From assembly GCA_021847105.1 (NCBI GenBank), contig JAJZUT010000021.1, forward strand, positions 1-60,332: a DNA stretch of 60,332 nt, written 5' to 3'. The position numbers and the translations under genes are program-made. The notes beneath the pieces were generated by a model. It did no database searches. It was not told the origin of the DNA and saw only the letters and a program-made list of their open reading frames with translations. The stretch is from Pseudomonadota bacterium (GTDB lineage Bacteria; Pseudomonadota; Gammaproteobacteria; Steroidobacterales; Steroidobacteraceae). Shown piece after piece: positions 37,048 through 46,089 of this stretch (positions within the stretch are counted from its first letter, which is position 1; every line of letters starts with the position of its first letter).

Positions 37048-39507
37048 TCAGGCCTTGATTCGTTCGTTCTTCGGGTCGTACCAGGGCGCGAGCTGTACGC
37101 GCGCACCGTGGCGGGCACACGCGACCTCGACTTCCCAACGCCCAGATTGCAGCCACTCGCCGGTGACGCCTTCTGGGCAGTGTACGTAACCCATGCCGAT
37201 GGATTTGCCCAGACGGAAGCCGAAGGCGCCGGATTTAATGGAGCCAACGATGAGTCCGTCGCGCACGATCGGCTCCTCGTGATAGAGCAGTGGCGCCGTG
37301 CTCGAGTCGTCCTCGAGCATCACCTGCACCAGACGCTTGGCGAGGCTGCCGCGCTCGCGTTGCTCGAGCAGCGCCTCTCGTCCGATGAAACCGCCAGGCT
37401 TGTCCCAAGCGACCGTGAAGGCGAGCCCGGATTCGAGCGGCGTGTCCTCATCCGCAATGTCATGGCTCCAGTGCCGGTAGCCCTTCTCGATGCGGCAGGC
37501 GGCCATCGCATGGTAGCCGGCGTGCGTCAGACCGAACGCCTTTCCGGCCTCGAGCAGCCGCTCATAGACATCGAGGCAGTGCTCGGCGGACATGTAGAGT
37601 TCCCAGCCCAGCTCGCCGACATAGGTGATGCGGCTCGCGCGCACGCGCGCATACCCGATTTCAATTTCCCGGGAGAAGCCGAACGGATGCACCGCGTTAG
37701 ACAGATCCGCGCCCGAGACTGACTCGAGCAGTGCGCGGCTATTCGGTCCCATGACGCCGAGCATCGCAATTCCGGCGGTGACGTCGGTGACCCAGCAGCC
37801 GCGGGCGCTGCCCTCGGCGATGTTCCTGCGCAGCCAGGCGTGATCGCGCGTTTGGCAGATTGCCGAGGTTACGACCATGAACTCCTCAGCGGACAACCGC
37901 GTGATGGTGAGGTCTGCCTCGATGCCGCCGCGGTCGTTGAGCCATTGCGTGTAAACGACGCGCCCGGGGGTGACATCGACGTTGGCCGTCGAGAGGCGGT
38001 TGAGCAGTGCCATCGCATCCGGACCCTGCACGAGGAATTTCGCAAAGCAGCACTGATCAAATAGCGCAACGCGCTCGCGCACGGCCTGACATTCGGCACG
38101 AGTGGCCTCAAACCAGTTCTGTCGGCCGTAGGAGTACTCGTAGCGTGGCTCGGAACCCGGAGCGGCGAACCAGTTGGGTCGCTCCCATCCGGCTGTCTCG
38201 CCCATGCACGCTCCGGAAGCGACCAGTCTGTCGTGCAGCGGGGTGCGCCGGGCATTGCGCGCCGAGCGGTATTGGTAGTAGGGCCAGTGCATGGCGTAGA
38301 GCAGACCCAGCGTTTCGACCGTTCGATCGTGCAGATAGCGGCGATTGGCCTGGAATGGCATCACGCGCCGCACGTCCACGTCGGACAGATCGAGCGGCGG
38401 GCGGCGATCAACCACCCACTGAGCCAATACCTTGCCGGCGCCTCCGCTTGCGGCTATGCCGACCGAATTGAAGCCGGTCGCCACGAACAGATCACGAATC
38501 TCGGGGGTCTCACCCACATAGTAGCGATCATCGGGCGTGAAGCTTTCCGGGCCGTTGAAGAAAAGTTGAATGCCGGCTGTCGCCAGTGCCGGGACCCGGC
38601 GCACCGCCGCTTCCAGAATCGGCTCAAAATGTTCCTGGTCCTCGGGCAGGGAATCGAAGCAGAAATCCTCGGGGATGCCGCCCATGCCCCAGGGCTTGGC
38701 GACCGGCTCGAAGCAGCCCATCAGTATCTTGCCTGCATCCTCCTTGTAGTAGGCGCACTCGTCCTGTACGCGCAGCACGGGCAGATTCGACGGTAGGCCC
38801 GCGATCGGCTCGGTGACGATGTAGAAGTGCTCCGCGGCGTGCAGTGGCACCGCAGCGCCGGCCTGAGCGGCCAGACGATGAGACCACATGCCGCCGCACA
38901 GTACGACCGTGTCGGCGCGGATTTCACCCTCGGCGGTCTCCACCCCAATGGCGCGGCCGCGCTCGACCAGGATGCGCGTCACGGGCGTGTGCTCGAGAAT
39001 GCGCGCGCCGCGCTGTTTGGCGCCTTTGGCGAGGGCCAGTGTGGTGTCGATTGGATTGGTCTGGCCGTCCTTCGGCAGAAACACCCCGCCGACGATGTCA
39101 CTGACTTCAAGCAGCGGCCAGCGCTCGTGGATCTGTCCGGGAGTGAGTACATCGATGGCAAGTCCGAACGTCTTGCCCATCGAGGCGCCGCGCTTCAGCT
39201 CCTCGAAGCGCTCGGCAGTCTTGGCGACGCTGATTGAGCCGTTCTGCTTAAAGCCGGTGGCCTGGCCGGTCTCAGCTTCGAGCGAATGGAACAGGTCTGC
39301 GGTGTATTTGGCGAGCTCGGTCAGATTGCGCGTTGCGCGCAGCTGACCGACGAGGCCGGCGGCGTGCCAGGTCGTGCCGCAGGTGAGCTGTTTGCGCTCA
39401 AGCAGCAGCACGTCAGTGACGCCGAGCTTGGTGAGATGGTAGGCGACCGAGCAGCCGGCGACGCCGCCGCCGACGATGACCACGTTTGCGTGACTCGGAA
39501 GTGTCAT
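37048..39507 (-). CDS. FAD/GcvT-type methylated-amine dehydrogenase, paralogue 2
   Basis: An 819-residue protein with the same plan as its neighbour: FAD domain (VVIVGGGVAGCSVAYHL), covalent-FAD position His48 in TCGTTWHAAGLVGQLR, and GcvT domain (ANVDVTPGRVVYTQWLNDRGG, ITYVGELGWELYMSAEH, YHAMAACRIEKGYRHW). GHDI-like residues and EDTPLESGLAFTVAWDK are typical of dimethylglycine dehydrogenases. It keeps more of the canonical DMGDH wording than paralogue 1, so it may be the dimethylglycine enzyme. GAGGAA lies about 7 bases before its ATG. It lies 27 bp downstream of the XRE-cupin gene and is probably cotranscribed with it. Confidence 0.87.
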   Translation of the reverse strand: MTLPSHANVVIVGGGVAGCSVAYHLTKLGVTDVLLLERKQLTCGTTWHAAGLVGQLRATRNLTELAKYTADLFHSLEAETGQATGFKQNGSISVAKTAERFEELKRGASMGKTFGLAIDVLTPGQIHERWPLLEVSDIVGGVFLPKDGQTNPIDTTLALAKGAKQRGARILEHTPVTRILVERGRAIGVETAEGEIRADTVVLCGGMWSHRLAAQAGAAVPLHAAEHFYIVTEPIAGLPSNLPVLRVQDECAYYKEDAGKILMGCFEPVAKPWGMGGIPEDFCFDSLPEDQEHFEPILEAAVRRVPALATAGIQLFFNGPESFTPDDRYYVGETPEIRDLFVATGFNSVGIAASGGAGKVLAQWVVDRRPPLDLSDVDVRRVMPFQANRRYLHDRTVETLGLLYAMHWPYYQYRSARNARRTPLHDRLVASGACMGETAGWERPNWFAAPGSEPRYEYSYGRQNWFEATRAECQAVRERVALFDQCCFAKFLVQGPDAMALLNRLSTANVDVTPGRVVYTQWLNDRGGIEADLTITRLSAEEFMVVTSAICQTRDHAWLRRNIAEGSARGCWVTDVTAGIAMLGVMGPNSRALLESVSGADLSNAVHPFGFSREIEIGYARVRASRITYVGELGWELYMSAEHCLDVYERLLEAGKAFGLTHAGYHAMAACRIEKGYRHWSHDIADEDTPLESGLAFTVAWDKPGGFIGREALLEQRERGSLAKRLVQVMLEDDSSTAPLLYHEEPIVRDGLIVGSIKSGAFGFRLGKSIGMGYVHCPEGVTGEWLQSGRWEVEVACARHGARVQLAPWYDPKNERIKA

Positions 39508-39534
39508 GCGAGTTCCTCAGGAAGAAAGCGTCGA

Positions 39535-40206
39535 TTAATAGCGCGGTGGGGCAATGACCCACAGCGACACGGAAGTGACCGAGCCGGGGTTGCGCGCGGT
39601 GAAGGGCTCCCCGCGGCCGATGCGAAAGCTGTCTCCCGGACGAAGCGTGAAACGTCGGGTACCGACGCGCAGCTCGAGTAGCCCCTCGATGACATAGCCG
39701 GATTGCTCGGCCATGCGCGAGACGGGCTCCTCGCCACTGCGGGCCCCCGGGGCAAAAGTCGAGAGGATCATTTCCGCCTCGCCAGTCAGACTCGGGGAGA
39801 GGAGCTCTTCCTCGATGCCGGTGCCGGGGAAATCGAGCCGCCGCCGCTGTTCGCGCCGCACGATGTAACCGTGCTCTTCCGGCACGCGGGGGTCGTAGCC
39901 CTGAAAGAACCAGCTGATCTGCACGCCGAGCGCTTCGCTGATGGCTTTGAGGGTGGAGATCGAAATCTCTGAACGCCCCCGCTCAATCTGGCTCACGTAG
40001 CCGACTGATTTGCCGATCGCCTCGGCGAGTGCGGCGAGGCTCATGGCGCGCGCGCCGCGCAGGTCGCGAATCTGGCTCCCGAGCGGGTTGGTCTCGGCAC
40101 TGCGTCGTGCGGCAGCTGGCCGCGCCGCTGCGCCCCGGGGACGGCGCGTACGCTTTTCTGCTTTCACCCGGAGTCGGGTCCTGGGGCGGCTTGAGTTCAC
40201 CGCCAT
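39535..40206 (-). CDS. XRE-cupin transcriptional regulator
   Basis: A 223-residue regulator. A basic Arg-rich N-terminal tail (1-38) precedes an XRE-type helix-turn-helix (about 43-98; SLAALAEAIGKSVGYVSQIERGRSEISISTL, cited in part) and a C-terminal cupin domain (about 140-218; SGYVIEGLLELRVG, LRPGDSFRIGRGEPFTARNPG). XRE-cupin proteins such as PuuR and its relatives sense small amines or their aldehydes. It heads the operon of the two FAD/GcvT dehydrogenases and faces a quinone-oxidoreductase-like gene across a 104-bp AT-rich region with a GGAAATTTTC element, its likely binding site. Confidence 0.85.
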   Translation of the reverse strand: MAVNSSRPRTRLRVKAEKRTRRPRGAAARPAAARRSAETNPLGSQIRDLRGARAMSLAALAEAIGKSVGYVSQIERGRSEISISTLKAISEALGVQISWFFQGYDPRVPEEHGYIVRREQRRRLDFPGTGIEEELLSPSLTGEAEMILSTFAPGARSGEEPVSRMAEQSGYVIEGLLELRVGTRRFTLRPGDSFRIGRGEPFTARNPGSVTSVSLWVIAPPRY

Positions 40207-40236
40207 ATTCTAGCGGCACAGAATGTTCACGAAAAT

Positions 40237-40246
40237 GAAAATTTCC
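40237..40246 (-). promoter_or_regulatory. GGAAATTTTC element A (XRE-cupin / MDR divergent promoter)
   Basis: On the minus strand the sequence is GGAAATTTTC, in the centre of a 40-bp AT-rich block between divergent genes. The same 10-mer occurs at 44983-44992 and a near copy at 43189-43198, each also intergenic. A second partial copy (TTTTCACG) follows at 40253-40260. Confidence 0.5.
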
Positions 40247-40310
40247 AACTAATTTTCACGGTGGTAGGCTTGCTGGCCTCGGCATCGAGACCCCCTAGTG
40301 CAGGTGCAGC

Positions 40311-41387
40311 ATGTCTACCGATCGAATGCATGCGGTGTGGCTGACGGGCCACGGCGACGCTTCCGTTCTTGAGTACCGCGAGGATGTGCCGGTTCCCCAG
40401 CCGGGTCCCGGCGAGGTGCGGGTGCGCGTCCGGGCCGCCGCTGTGAACAACACTGACATCAATCTGCGGATCGGCTGGTACTCGAAGCGCAGCCCGACAG
40501 CCGCCGGGGCGGACGATGGCGGCACGCCGAGTGCTCTCGAGGACGGCGGCTGGGGCGGTGCGCCGGTTGCCTTTCCGCTCATCCAGGGCGCCGACGCATG
40601 CGGGGAAATCGAGGCCGTTGGCACCGGGGTGCCCGCGGGGCGGATCGGTGAGCGTGTGCTCATCGACCCGATACTGCCGGCGGCAGGGCAGGGTGGCAAA
40701 GCCGGGGTGCGTTATCTGGGTTCCGACTGCAACGGCACTTTCGCCGAGTTCGTCTGCGTGCCGACGCAAAATGCGTTGCGCATCCGCAGCACGATGACGG
40801 ATGCGGAACTCGCGACATTCCCATGCTCGTATCTCACGGCGGAAAATCTGCTGACTCGCGCCGGCGTTTGCGATGGGCAGACGATACTCGTCACCGGAGC
40901 CTCCGGGGGAGTCGGCTCTGCCGCGGTGCAGCTCGCTCGCCGCCGTGGAGCGCGGGTGATTGCGGTCGCCTCGGCAGAAAAGGCGGTGACGCTGAAGTCG
41001 CTCGGAGCCCTCGAGGTGCTGGCGCGCGGCGAGGATCTGATGAAGCGGCTCGGTGCCGAGTCGGTCGATGCGGTCATTGACGTTGTGGGCGGACCGGCGT
41101 TCACGGCGCTGCTCGGTGTGCTCAAGCGTGGCGGGCGCTATGCGGTTGCCGGTGCAATCGGCGGGGCGCTGGTGACGCTTGATCTGCGGACGGTGTATCT
41201 GAAAGACCTGACGCTTCATGGCTGTACCGTCCCTGAGCCCGGACTGTTTGCCCGTCTCGTCGGTTACATTGAGCAGGGCGAGATTCGCGCCGTGCTCGCC
41301 ACGACTTTCCCGCTGCGCGAACTGGCTGCGGCGCAGCAGGCCTTTCTCGAGAAATCACACGTGGGGAAAATCGCCGTCCTGCTCTGA
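40311..41387 (+). CDS. Quinone-oxidoreductase-like medium-chain dehydrogenase/reductase
   Basis: A 358-residue MDR-superfamily protein with a GroES-like N-terminal domain (VPQPGPGEVRVRVRAAAVNNTDINLR) and a Rossmann domain whose nucleotide motif is GASGGVGSAAVQLARRRGARV. It lacks the structural-zinc Cys cluster and the catalytic Cys/His pair of zinc alcohol dehydrogenases and looks like a zinc-independent NADPH-dependent quinone/enone reductase. An insertion-like segment (TAAGADDGGTPSALEDGGW, about residues 63-82) is unusual for the family's second loop. It is divergent from the XRE-cupin regulator and may be under its control. The role in amine catabolism is unknown. Confidence 0.78.
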   Translation: MSTDRMHAVWLTGHGDASVLEYREDVPVPQPGPGEVRVRVRAAAVNNTDINLRIGWYSKRSPTAAGADDGGTPSALEDGGWGGAPVAFPLIQGADACGEIEAVGTGVPAGRIGERVLIDPILPAAGQGGKAGVRYLGSDCNGTFAEFVCVPTQNALRIRSTMTDAELATFPCSYLTAENLLTRAGVCDGQTILVTGASGGVGSAAVQLARRRGARVIAVASAEKAVTLKSLGALEVLARGEDLMKRLGAESVDAVIDVVGGPAFTALLGVLKRGGRYAVAGAIGGALVTLDLRTVYLKDLTLHGCTVPEPGLFARLVGYIEQGEIRAVLATTFPLRELAAAQQAFLEKSHVGKIAVLL

Positions 41388-41433
41388 GGCGAGGCGCGGC
41401 CGCTGCCGCGCCTTGCACCGCAGGCCTGTCCGT

Positions 41434-43035
41434 TTAGGCGCGCCGGATCTGTGGATCGCCACTCGCTGCGCGCACCGATTCCTCTGAATGCATCGCGCTG
41501 CGGGGCAGCTTGACCGGAAAGCGTGCGCGGATTGCCGCGTCGATTGCCTCGGGAATGTGCTGCGGGTAATGGCCGGCTAGAATATCCCGCACCTTGCGCG
41601 CGGCGCGCGCAATGATGTCGGTCGAGCCCTGCTCGGCCCATTCGTTCGGGCTCTTTCGATCCCCCACCGTCGGGTAGAGGTACTCGGTCTGCATCAGCTC
41701 CAACGTCTGCGAGGAGCCGAGATAGTGGCCCGGGCCGTTCAGGCAGACGTCCTTGATCGTCTCGAACGAGAGCCGCTCTTCGTTGACCTCGATGCCCTTG
41801 ATGGTGCGCTGCGTCATGCCGATGATGTCATTATCGATGACCAGGCTCTCCAGGGAGAATCCGAGCAGGCTTGCATGCATGCCGGCGGATTCATAGACCA
41901 TGTTAACGCCGGCGTTGCCGACGAGCGCATGGTTCAGGGCCTTTTCTGCGCCTGCCTGTCCATCTGCAATCTTTGAGTCGGTCATGCCGGAGGCGGTGCC
42001 GCCGGTAAGATCGTAGAAATTTGCCATCTGACCTGCCGCGGCCGAGAGCAACGCCTGCTCTGGGCTACCGCCGGACATCGCACCGGTGCGCAGATCCGAC
42101 ACGAAGCACCAAGTACCAAAGATCGCCGGGTGTCCCGGCCGGATCGCGTTTACGTAGACCAGCCCTGCGAGGCATTCGGCGACCTCCTGCGCGAGCGCGC
42201 CGGCGAGGGCGGCCGGTGCCGTCGCGCCGGCCTGTCCGGCCGACAGCAGCAGAACGGGCATGCCGCCACGCACGGCGACCTCAAGGCAACGGCAGGCGTC
42301 GGTCGCGAACTTCATCGGTGGAACGACAAAACAGTTCGACTGGCTGACGAACGGGCGCGCGCGCCATTTGTCCTCGCCGCCCGCGATCGCATGCAGCATC
42401 TCGAGCGAGGCGGTCAGATGCTCCGGCTGTACCCAGCTGCTGCCGACGTGTTTGGTCGTGCTCGATACCGCGGCGTAGCAGGTATTGAAGTCCATTTCGT
42501 AGGGATCAGGGATATCGCGCGGAACGACGGCACGCTGGAAGAAATGGATATGGTCCATCGTGTCGACGACCCGGCCGATGTCGTAGAGGTCCCGGATCGT
42601 CGATTCGCGGTAGGTCCCATCGGCCGCCACCACGCTCACAGCCGCCCCGGCGGTGCCGAAATAGGTGCGTTTACCCCAGGGTTCTAGGTCGTGGCGCGGA
42701 TCTTGTGCGTGCAGCACGAAGCGACGGGCGGCCTTGGCGAGGGTGTCCTCGACCAGCGCCTGCGGAAACAACAGCCGGTTGTGTTCGCTGACTGTGCAGC
42801 CGGCACGAGTCAGGATCTCAACCCCAGAGGGGGGGGCGTCGGCGAGACCGATCTCAGAGAGTAGTCTGAGCGCGGTTCTGTGAATGGCGAGGACATCCGC
42901 TTCGCTGAGCGGGCGGAAATTGCCGCTTGACATGCCGGGCCGCACGGGCCGCAGGTTATCGGGCAGGGGGCCGGCGCGCAGCGCCCGTCGTGCATCGCGC
43001 CCGGATCGTCGGGCTTTGGTTTGACACTCGCTCAC
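41434..43035 (-). CDS. Non-pyrrolysine MttB-family methyltransferase, paralogue 1
   Basis: A 533-residue protein of the trimethylamine methyltransferase (MttB) superfamily. GTG 43035 is chosen because GGGAGAG ends 4 bases before it, although the frame continues upstream. Family features include DHIHFFQRAVVPRD, the TIM-barrel segments GGMPVLLLSAGQAGATAPAA, and GGTASGMTDSKIADGQAGAEK near the active site, with NPNEW-like KSPNEWAEQGSTDI at the end. The frame has no internal amber codon, so pyrrolysine is not used. Relatives without pyrrolysine demethylate glycine betaine or other quaternary amines onto a corrinoid protein (for example MtgB of Desulfitobacterium). A corrinoid protein tail lies at the far end of this window. 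Confidence 0.85.
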   Translation of the reverse strand: MSECQTKARRSGRDARRALRAGPLPDNLRPVRPGMSSGNFRPLSEADVLAIHRTALRLLSEIGLADAPPSGVEILTRAGCTVSEHNRLLFPQALVEDTLAKAARRFVLHAQDPRHDLEPWGKRTYFGTAGAAVSVVAADGTYRESTIRDLYDIGRVVDTMDHIHFFQRAVVPRDIPDPYEMDFNTCYAAVSSTTKHVGSSWVQPEHLTASLEMLHAIAGGEDKWRARPFVSQSNCFVVPPMKFATDACRCLEVAVRGGMPVLLLSAGQAGATAPAALAGALAQEVAECLAGLVYVNAIRPGHPAIFGTWCFVSDLRTGAMSGGSPEQALLSAAAGQMANFYDLTGGTASGMTDSKIADGQAGAEKALNHALVGNAGVNMVYESAGMHASLLGFSLESLVIDNDIIGMTQRTIKGIEVNEERLSFETIKDVCLNGPGHYLGSSQTLELMQTEYLYPTVGDRKSPNEWAEQGSTDIIARAARKVRDILAGHYPQHIPEAIDAAIRARFPVKLPRSAMHSEESVRAASGDPQIRRA

Positions 43036-43188
43036 AATGCTCTCCCGTGGTGAATGCCCCGGTGTGCCCCCGTGCTGTGCCGGCACTGCCGGCTCAGGCT
43101 CACGGTCAAGGGTGCGACCCGGACCGCTCCAGTCGTACCGAGTCTGGCATGGGGGGGGCGGTGATGCGGTGGAGATTTTCTACCGATC

Positions 43189-43198
43189 GGAAAATTTT
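43189..43198 (+). promoter_or_regulatory. GGAAAATTTT element B (upstream of MttB-family gene)
   Basis: GGAAAATTTT lies about 155 bp before the GTG of the minus-strand MttB-family gene and is flanked by GATC on both sides (GATC-N10-GATC). It resembles elements A and C but has one extra A. Confidence 0.4.
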
Positions 43199-43258
43199 GA
43201 TCGCCGTGTGGTCATGCTCATGTGCACCCTCTCGGCGTTCCGAGGGCTCGCGCCTGGG

Positions 43259-43290
43259 CCCGCACCCGACGCTTGAGCGTCGGGTGCGGG
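43259..43290 (-). terminator. Hairpin after the aldehyde dehydrogenase gene
   Basis: A perfect 14-bp GC-rich stem (43259-43272 with 43277-43290) has a 4-base TTGA loop. It lies 54 bp beyond the stop of the minus-strand aldehyde dehydrogenase gene. No T-run follows. Confidence 0.65.
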
Positions 43291-43344
43291 ATTGCTCGGA
43301 GGCCGGTCCAAGGCAGCACGGCCATTTGCCAGCGTGCGTACTCC

Positions 43345-44778
43345 TCAGTCTGCGTAATAGCCGTTGATGACCTGGTACTCGAGAAATTCGACGAGTCCGT
43401 AGGTGCCACCCTCCCGACCGTTGCCGGATTGCTTGAAGCCGCCGAACGGGGCGTCGTAATCTTGGGGTGAGCCGTTGAGATAGACGCTGCCTGCCCGGAG
43501 CTGCTGTGCCACGCGACGCGCCTTGTCCAGGTCGCGAGTCTGCACGTACGCGGCGAGTCCGTAAGGGGTGTCATTGGCAATGCGCACGGCCTCCTCGAGG
43601 GTGCCGAATCGCAGCATCGACAGGACGGGTCCGAAGATCTCCTCGCGGGCGACACTCATGGTGTTGTTCACGTCGGCGAAGATCGTCGGTCGCACGTAGT
43701 ATCCGACCTCGAATCCCTCCGGGCGGCCGGGCCCGCCGAGTGCAAGGCGAGCGCCCTCGGCGATGCCCTGTTCGATGCAGCGCTGGATCTTGTCAAATTG
43801 CATCCGCGAGGCGACCGGTCCGAGGTGCTTGCCGGGCTTGGTCGGGTCACCCACGGCGATTGCTGCGCCGGCCGCGACCGCGATCTGTACTGCCCGTTCG
43901 TAGACCGAGTCCTCGACCAGCATCCGGGTCGGCGCATTGCACGACTGGCCGGTATTGCTGAAACAGTGGGCAACGCCGGTGCGAACGGCGACCTCGAGAT
44001 CGGCATCGGCGAAGACGATGTTCGGCGACTTGCCGCCGAGCTCCTGCGCGACGCGCTTGACGGTATCGGCAGCTGCCTTCGCGACACTGATGCCTGCGCG
44101 GGTCGAGCCCGTGAAGGACATCATGTCGACGTCCGGATGCACGGCGAGCGCATGACCCACGCTCGGGCCCGTCCCGTGCACCATGTTGAACACGCCGGCT
44201 GGAAAGCCCGCCTCGTGGAGGAACTCGGCGAACAGCTGTGCCGACAACGGTGCCTGCTCGCTTGGCTTGAGGACCACCGTGCAGCCGGCCGCCAGCGCCG
44301 GGGCGACCTTCGCGCAGACCTGGTTCATCGGCCAGTTCCACGGGGTGATGAGCCCGCAGACGCCCACCGGCTCTCGCACCACCAGCGCGCCGCCTCGCAG
44401 CCGGACCTGCCAGTCGAGGGCGCGGGCAGCGGTCAAGGTCTCCTGGATGTGGCCGGTCCCCGAGGCCGCCTGGGCATGGGCCGAGAGGTCCCGCGGTGCG
44501 CCCATTTCGGTGGTGATCGCCTCTGCCATCTCCGTGTAGCGGCGTTCGTAGACCGCCAGCAGCCGTTCGAGGTGCGCCAGGCGCCGCTCGAGCGGTTCGG
44601 CCGCCCAGCTGGGGAAGGCGCGGTGGGCGGCGGCCACGGCACGTTCCGCGTCGCTGGCGCTGCCCATCAGAATTTGCGCGACCTGCTGCTCGGTCGCCGG
44701 GTTGATGACTGCGAAGCGGCCGGCATCGTGCGCCGGCTCGACGAACGCGCCATCGATATAGTGTTGCAGAGTCTTCAC
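43345..44778 (-). CDS. NAD(P)-dependent aldehyde dehydrogenase
   Basis: Counted from GTG 44778 the protein has 477 residues, the normal ALDH size; GGAG lies 7 bases before that codon. The frame extends 24 codons upstream without a better start. Catalytic Glu246 (QELGGKSPN) and Cys280 (NTGQSCNAP) are 34 residues apart. The cofactor segment TPWNWPMNQ and the C-terminal DAPFGGFKQSGNGRE are intact. It oxidises an aldehyde to the acid, perhaps one released by amine demethylation or deamination. The substrate is not clear. It is divergent from the hydroxyisobutyrate-dehydrogenase-like gene across a region with element C. Confidence 0.85.
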   Translation of the reverse strand: MKTLQHYIDGAFVEPAHDAGRFAVINPATEQQVAQILMGSASDAERAVAAAHRAFPSWAAEPLERRLAHLERLLAVYERRYTEMAEAITTEMGAPRDLSAHAQAASGTGHIQETLTAARALDWQVRLRGGALVVREPVGVCGLITPWNWPMNQVCAKVAPALAAGCTVVLKPSEQAPLSAQLFAEFLHEAGFPAGVFNMVHGTGPSVGHALAVHPDVDMMSFTGSTRAGISVAKAAADTVKRVAQELGGKSPNIVFADADLEVAVRTGVAHCFSNTGQSCNAPTRMLVEDSVYERAVQIAVAAGAAIAVGDPTKPGKHLGPVASRMQFDKIQRCIEQGIAEGARLALGGPGRPEGFEVGYYVRPTIFADVNNTMSVAREEIFGPVLSMLRFGTLEEAVRIANDTPYGLAAYVQTRDLDKARRVAQQLRAGSVYLNGSPQDYDAPFGGFKQSGNGREGGTYGLVEFLEYQVINGYYAD

Positions 44779-44982
44779 GATGTCACTCCAGGTGGGGATA
44801 ACGGGTACTCGGACGTCCCGGGGCACGTGCCGCTGCCGCCTCACCGTCACGTCGCGTCCCGCTGGCTACAGAGCGTATCCCAGTGGCCGCCGGGATTGAA
44901 GGTCCGCCGCCGCCGGGCGGGCGCTCGAGGGCCCCGGCACTCAGCGGCTTTGTCAGATCGGCGAAAAAATTTGACTTGTCGC

Positions 44983-44992
44983 GGAAATTTTC
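44983..44992 (+). promoter_or_regulatory. GGAAATTTTC element C (ALDH / HIBADH divergent promoter)
   Basis: GGAAATTTTC is the core of a 13-bp near-palindrome CGGAAA-T-TTTCCG at 44982-44994, between divergent genes. A poly-A/T patch (AAAAAATTTG) lies 15 bp upstream. It is identical to element A on the opposite strand at 40237-40246. Confidence 0.5.
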
Positions 44993-45095
44993 CGAGCGCT
45001 AGCCTCACGACCCTGCTTGCGGGCCGCCTCTCGGCGAGTCTCGGCCGGCGCGTCTCGCGGCACTCAGGCCGCTCCGAATCTCTGGAGGTTTTCAG

Positions 45096-46076
45096 GTGAT
45101 CAGCACTCGTATCGGGTTCATCGGCCTTGGCAATGTCGGCTCGAGCCTTGCGGGCAATCTGCTGCACAGCGGCATCGATCTGACGGTTCGCGATCTCAAT
45201 GAGCAGATCGTGGCCGATTTCGTGGCGCGCGGCGCCAAGCGTGCAGACTCGCCAAAGCAGATGGCCGAGCAGGTGGACGTGCTCATCACGTGTCTGCCAT
45301 CGCCAGCGGCAAGTGCCGCGGTGATGGAGGGTGCCGATGGCGTCCTCGCCGGTCTGGCTCCTGGGAAGATCTGGCTGGAGATGTCGACCACCGATGAGAC
45401 CGAGATCCGCAGACTCGCGGCTCTGGTCGAGGCCAAAGGCGCGCTCGCGATGGACTGTCCGGTGTCGGGCGGTTGTCACCGCGCTGCGACCGGCAATATC
45501 TCGATCTTCGCCGGCGGCACGCGTGAGGCGTTCGAGCGGGTGCTGCCGCTGCTGAAGATTCTCGGCACGCAAATTCTGCACACCGGAGAGTTGGGTTCGG
45601 CATCGGTGCTGAAGGTGATGACCAATTACCTGGCGACGGCGCACCTGGTTGCGCTCACCGAAGCGCTCACGACCATGAAGGTCGTCGGCATGGACATGAA
45701 TACCGTATACGAGGCGATCCGCATCTCCTCGGGCAATTCGTTTGTGCACGAGACCGAGTCACAGGTGATTCTCAACGGTAGCCGTGACATCAGTTTCACG
45801 ATGGATCTGGTGATCAAGGATGTCGGCCTGTTTGATCAAATAGCACGCGAGCACAAAGTACCGCTCGAGCTCTCGCCGCTCATTCTCGGCATCTTCAAAG
45901 ATGGTGCGAAGCGCTACGGGCCACGTGAGCTGTCGGACAACATCATCCGCCGGCTCGAGCAAGCCTGCTCGGTCGAGGTGCTCGGCACCGGCTTCCCGGC
46001 CAAGATGGTCGATGACAAGCCGAAGGAGGCCGGCTACGAGGTGGTCCCGCGCGGTCGGGCGCACCCGCCCGCCTGA
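45096..46076 (+). CDS. 3-Hydroxyisobutyrate dehydrogenase-like NAD(P)-dependent oxidoreductase
   Basis: A 326-residue beta-hydroxyacid dehydrogenase from a GTG start with GGAGG 7 bases before it. The N-terminal Rossmann motif is GFIGLGNVGSSLAGNL (7-22). DCPVSGGCHRAATG (120-133) is the substrate-binding loop, normally DAPVSGG. Lys173 in SASVLKVMTNYL matches the catalytic lysine. The family reduces or oxidises small 3-hydroxyacids and semialdehydes (3-hydroxyisobutyrate, tartronate semialdehyde, sulfolactaldehyde and others). It could remove an aldehyde formed in this region. The C-terminus is about 25 residues longer than usual. It is divergent from an aldehyde dehydrogenase gene. Confidence 0.82.
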   Translation: MISTRIGFIGLGNVGSSLAGNLLHSGIDLTVRDLNEQIVADFVARGAKRADSPKQMAEQVDVLITCLPSPAASAAVMEGADGVLAGLAPGKIWLEMSTTDETEIRRLAALVEAKGALAMDCPVSGGCHRAATGNISIFAGGTREAFERVLPLLKILGTQILHTGELGSASVLKVMTNYLATAHLVALTEALTTMKVVGMDMNTVYEAIRISSGNSFVHETESQVILNGSRDISFTMDLVIKDVGLFDQIAREHKVPLELSPLILGIFKDGAKRYGPRELSDNIIRRLEQACSVEVLGTGFPAKMVDDKPKEAGYEVVPRGRAHPPA

Positions 46077-46089
46077 TCGGCTCGGGCAT

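Noticed and set aside
45096..46076. Assignment as tartronate semialdehyde reductase (GarR/GlxR) or 3-hydroxyisobutyrate dehydrogenase (MmsB)
   Set aside because: Motifs define the family but not the substrate. The DCPVSGG loop and longer C-terminus fit neither closely, so only the family name is given.
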